This document shows positions 60,654 through 64,000 of a stretch of DNA of 64,000 nt, in pieces. How positions within the stretch are numbered: position 1 is the first letter of the stretch; every line of letters starts with the position of its first letter. A program made the translations under genes and the position numbers. The notes beneath the pieces were generated by a model. That model was not told the origin of the DNA and searched no databases. It saw only the letters and a list, made by a program, of their open reading frames with translations. Origin of the DNA: Oehlia diaphana (Eukaryota > Glomeromycota > Glomeromycetes > Glomerales > Glomeraceae); the NCBI GenBank assembly GCA_003833135.1, contig QZLH01000270.1, forward strand, positions 25,867 through 89,866, written 5' to 3'.

Positions 60654-63600
60654 TGCGGTGACCAATAGAAATTAAATGTTACTAATTACTAATTTCAATA
60701 TTGGATATCATAAAATTTCGGTCCGCATATTCCTAATCGACTGAACATATTACAGGTTACAGTACAAGTCAAATAATTTATTATAAGTTATGATAACAGA
60801 TAATTTTTAAAAAGATAAATTTTTATTTTTTATGTTTGTGAGATTATTTACGTAGATCAAAAAGATTTACAAAACCAATAAAATTTTTAAATTATTATTT
60901 GGTACACCTTGAACTAAATTAAAATTAATTAATTAATATATAATACTATTCCCATGAATCAAAAATATTGATCCAATGAATCGGAAATATTACGAAATAT
61001 AATAACTATTTGAAACCAATAAATACAAATATTTTTTTTTTTCATGTCCTTTGTTCTAATTTAAAAAAAATGATTCAACTCTTTCTAAAATGTCCCGTTT
61101 TAAAGTTCAGAATCACGTATAATAAATATCTTTAAAAAGTTAATTCATAGTAATGTTACAACACATAAATCTAATAACAAAAAAAAATATATATATATAT
61201 TAAAAAAAATTTCTTTCTCTTTAAAAAAAAAAAAAAAACTACTTTTTTCGTGATGATAATTTCTCGATCTAATATTATAATTCGTGCCTACATTTGGTAC
61301 CACATAATAATTTTGTATTATAAACATAAACAATAAAAATGATCGATAAACTAAAAAACTGATATGGTTTTTTTGTTTGACGCATATTATTTAATTCAAT
61401 CATTGCATCTGCACGACCAAATTTTACGTAAAGTATATGGATTTTGCGTAAAGCCTCATATTGATTTTATGTGAAACAAAAAAAATAATTATAATGTTAT
61501 TATAGATGAATTTTATTAACCTGCATACGGTTATTACGGTATATCTTAAATAACAGATAAAATTATGTCCTTTGTTCTAATTTTACAATTGATTAACTTT
61601 TTTTTTTAATGACAGATTTCAGCTTAATTATAAGAAACAAAAGACTTTTTGATGATAATATTTGAATGCGTCGTCAACATGATAAAAGAATATTCTTAAA
61701 ACTTCAAACTTCGTATACGAGATGTTATAATATAATATTTTCAATGTCTTGTGAATGTAATTCACCCAAGACTCTCAAGGTTCGGTGATATGTTCATTCG
61801 GCAAATTATCCATCTGACGAAATATGCATTCGAAATGGGTAGTTTGTACTTTTCGGTGAAATTAATCATGTCGAACTTTGATTACATGTGAGAATCAAAA
61901 ATTAAACCTAATTTACATCTTACACGGCATGATTTATTAAACTGTGAAACCTGCCAATAAACAAATTTCATGATAAAGAAATATTTATAAAAAAATCTTT
62001 GTTTCAAATGTAAAATTTGTTGATGTATATTATCCTAAGTGTAATCTTTACCAAAAATAAATTATCTGAAACTGAAATTTTATAATAAAAAATAACTAAA
62101 AAAAAAAAAAATAACAAATAACAATTTTAAGGAACAAAGATTTCATGAATATTCGGATTTTCAATATTTTAAAAAGTTGAATGATCTTCATGAACACAAA
62201 CTTTATTTTTTTCTTTTACAAAGAATATATTTATTAAACTTTGTATCCTAAATTTAAGCCTTTTAATCTAAATTGCTTACGTAAAACTGATCTTTGTCTT
62301 TTTTCGACTAGTTTATGTATTCATAATTCATATGGCGTGATTGATTGAACTTAGTTTCATCACGTGAGATTAAGCAAAAATATTTATGATCTTTGACCCA
62401 AATGTGATTTCGTCGCGCTGTATCCGGAATTTTTTAAAATAATTTACATTTTATAGTACGTTGCATACATACATACCAGTAATGTTTCCAGGTTACAAAT
62501 TTACTTATAATTATATGGATAATCAGATATATTATCGCAAATTATCTCTTTATTTTCTAATATACAGGACGAATATTTATAGAATTTTGTATGACAATTC
62601 CGTTTTTACTTAAAGAATTGAAACGATTTTAAAAATTCACCCTTTTAATTATTAATATCAATAATGCATTATCTGAAACGAAATATGAGTATATGACATC
62701 AATACATCAATATCAATCATTAATTGTTATTAATAACAAAACCGCGCGTTCTTTGATAAAGAGATAAAGAATAATTTATAAATTTTGTACTTGATTATAA
62801 TACACTCAACGAAAATAATTAATGATAAAAATATATTTCACGTAATTAATTCATTGTTATATCTCATGTTTCACAAAATCACTGTCCATTATTTCTTTAA
62901 TAAAGAAACTTGATAAGCATGAAATCACGTTAATTGGTTTTTTTTTTCATTTTCATTGATGTCTTTAAAGTTGTTCATTGTACTTTTTTTTCTTCATTGC
63001 TTATTAGTTCCGACTAACTATTTTGAATCTAACAATTGATCACCGTGTTACTTTATTTTATGACACATTTTTTAAAAGTTACACAATTAATTTTGGTTCT
63101 TTGTCTGGAATTTATTTTATTTTTTATTACCGAAATATTGGTTATTTCTGCCCAGTAAAATAAATAGTATAGTATTAATTGGAACTTTTGGAACGGTACA
63201 CACGGGGATAATCCGGAGATCAAAGATTTGGTTAATCGAAATTTCGGCGACCAGTTCTTGGTTATTATTAATACACTGCATAATTGCATATAATTATGAA
63301 ACTAATTTAATTAAATTTTTAATATTCTTGTGAAAAAAGTACAATACTTAAAATCTTTGTTAAATAAAATTTTAATTTTCAATTTACATTTATTTAAAGT
63401 TAGCACGTTTTATTAAGAAGAATATTATTCTTTCTTTTTTTTTTCATGTTCATTGTTCTTCATATATTAAAATAAGGAATGATAATATTCGGATTTTATT
63501 CTGATTTTAGACCATCTCTTCAATTATTAGATGAAAGTTCTTAAATGTATAATAAAGAATAAATGAAAATTTCGATTATACAGTAATTCTTTAATCTAAG

Positions 63601-64000
63601 AAATCTTTATTTTTCGATCTAATTATCTAATTCGTTACATTATTACAGAAATTGTTATCATACTAAATGATAAATCTAAAAAGGAATACGAATGACATCA
63701 AAAAAATTTTTTTTTGGTTTATTTTTTATAAAATTTTACACCGCATATTTTTAATAATTTATTTATAATAATAAATAAATATATTTATAAATATTTTATT
63801 AAATTTAACATAAAATAAATTATTTTATCTTATTTTATTTTATCTTCATTTTTTATGTTTGATAAAAAAATTTTCTTTAAAGAGAATATTAAAACCGATT
63901 CTTAAAACTTTTCTATTAAAAAAAGTTAAATAATTATTCTCTTAATATGATTGAATGATAATAATATAATCATTATTTCATTATTTCATTATTTCATGTT

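Larger units (their letters stand above)
58955..64000. other. Long AT-rich region without recognised genes
   Basis: Probable 3' UTR of the LDB17-like gene, then repeats. A solo transposon end lies at about 59960-60060 and a strong hairpin at 60610-60653 (separate entries). The motif TTCGGTGA recurs at 61783 and 61851 within a likely repeat fragment. No protein-coding sequence can be supported. Confidence 0.5.

Overview
The window looks like nuclear DNA of an arbuscular mycorrhizal (Glomeromycotina) fungus, most likely Rhizophagus or a close relative. The evidence is very high A+T, many short phase-aware introns with GTAAGT/TTTAG borders, and families I recognise from that group: kelch-transmembrane proteins, F-box proteins, ubiquitin-like/RBR proteins, 3CxxC zinc-finger proteins, and WD-like/ion-channel proteins. 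Old transposons fill much of the rest. Organism and family names are from memory, not from a search.

Genes that look intact and whose exons I could join in frame: two tandem kelch-transmembrane paralogues (10.9-14.9 kb, +); a nine-exon ubiquitin-like plus RING/IBR E3-ligase-like gene (34.4-36.0 kb, -); an F-box-like gene (51.3-52.6 kb, -); an Atg29-like autophagy gene (54.7-56.3 kb, -); and, head to head with it, an Ldb17/Dip1/SPIN90-like Arp2/3 activator gene (57.2-59.0 kb, +). A 3CxxC zinc-finger gene with one module per exon runs off or is broken at the left edge (0-1.4 kb, +). A signal-peptide/multi-membrane protein gene (20.0-21.7 kb, -) can be read only if three single-base frame offsets are allowed.

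Mobile and decayed DNA: a precisely bounded PIF/Harbinger element with a TAA target duplication (22,444-25,140); a broken WD-like/ion-channel gene with a Helitron helicase remnant lodged in it (25.4-29.5 kb); a broken RING-like gene (31.3-33.5 kb); a MULE with long terminal inverted repeats and telomere-like repeats in an intron (40.7-43.9 kb); a 1-kb inverted-repeat element carrying a palindromic 79-bp array (38.75-39.74 kb); and a cluster of small fold-back elements at 6.4-8.9 kb. Inferred ancestral codons at premature stops in these copies are mostly Trp, Gln or Arg, as expected from C-to-T/G-to-A decay.

The strangest region is 44.1-50.7 kb: low-complexity pyrimidine and purine tracts surround two opposed arrays of about 100-bp units. 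The arrays read outward from about 47.5 kb. Each unit looks like a 28-32-nt micro-exon with polypyrimidine/AG in front and GTAAGT or GTGAGT behind, followed by a hairpin-forming intron. I know of no description of such a structure. No rRNA, functional tRNA or CRISPR was found; one tRNA-like A-box/B-box sequence occurs at 40.05 kb.
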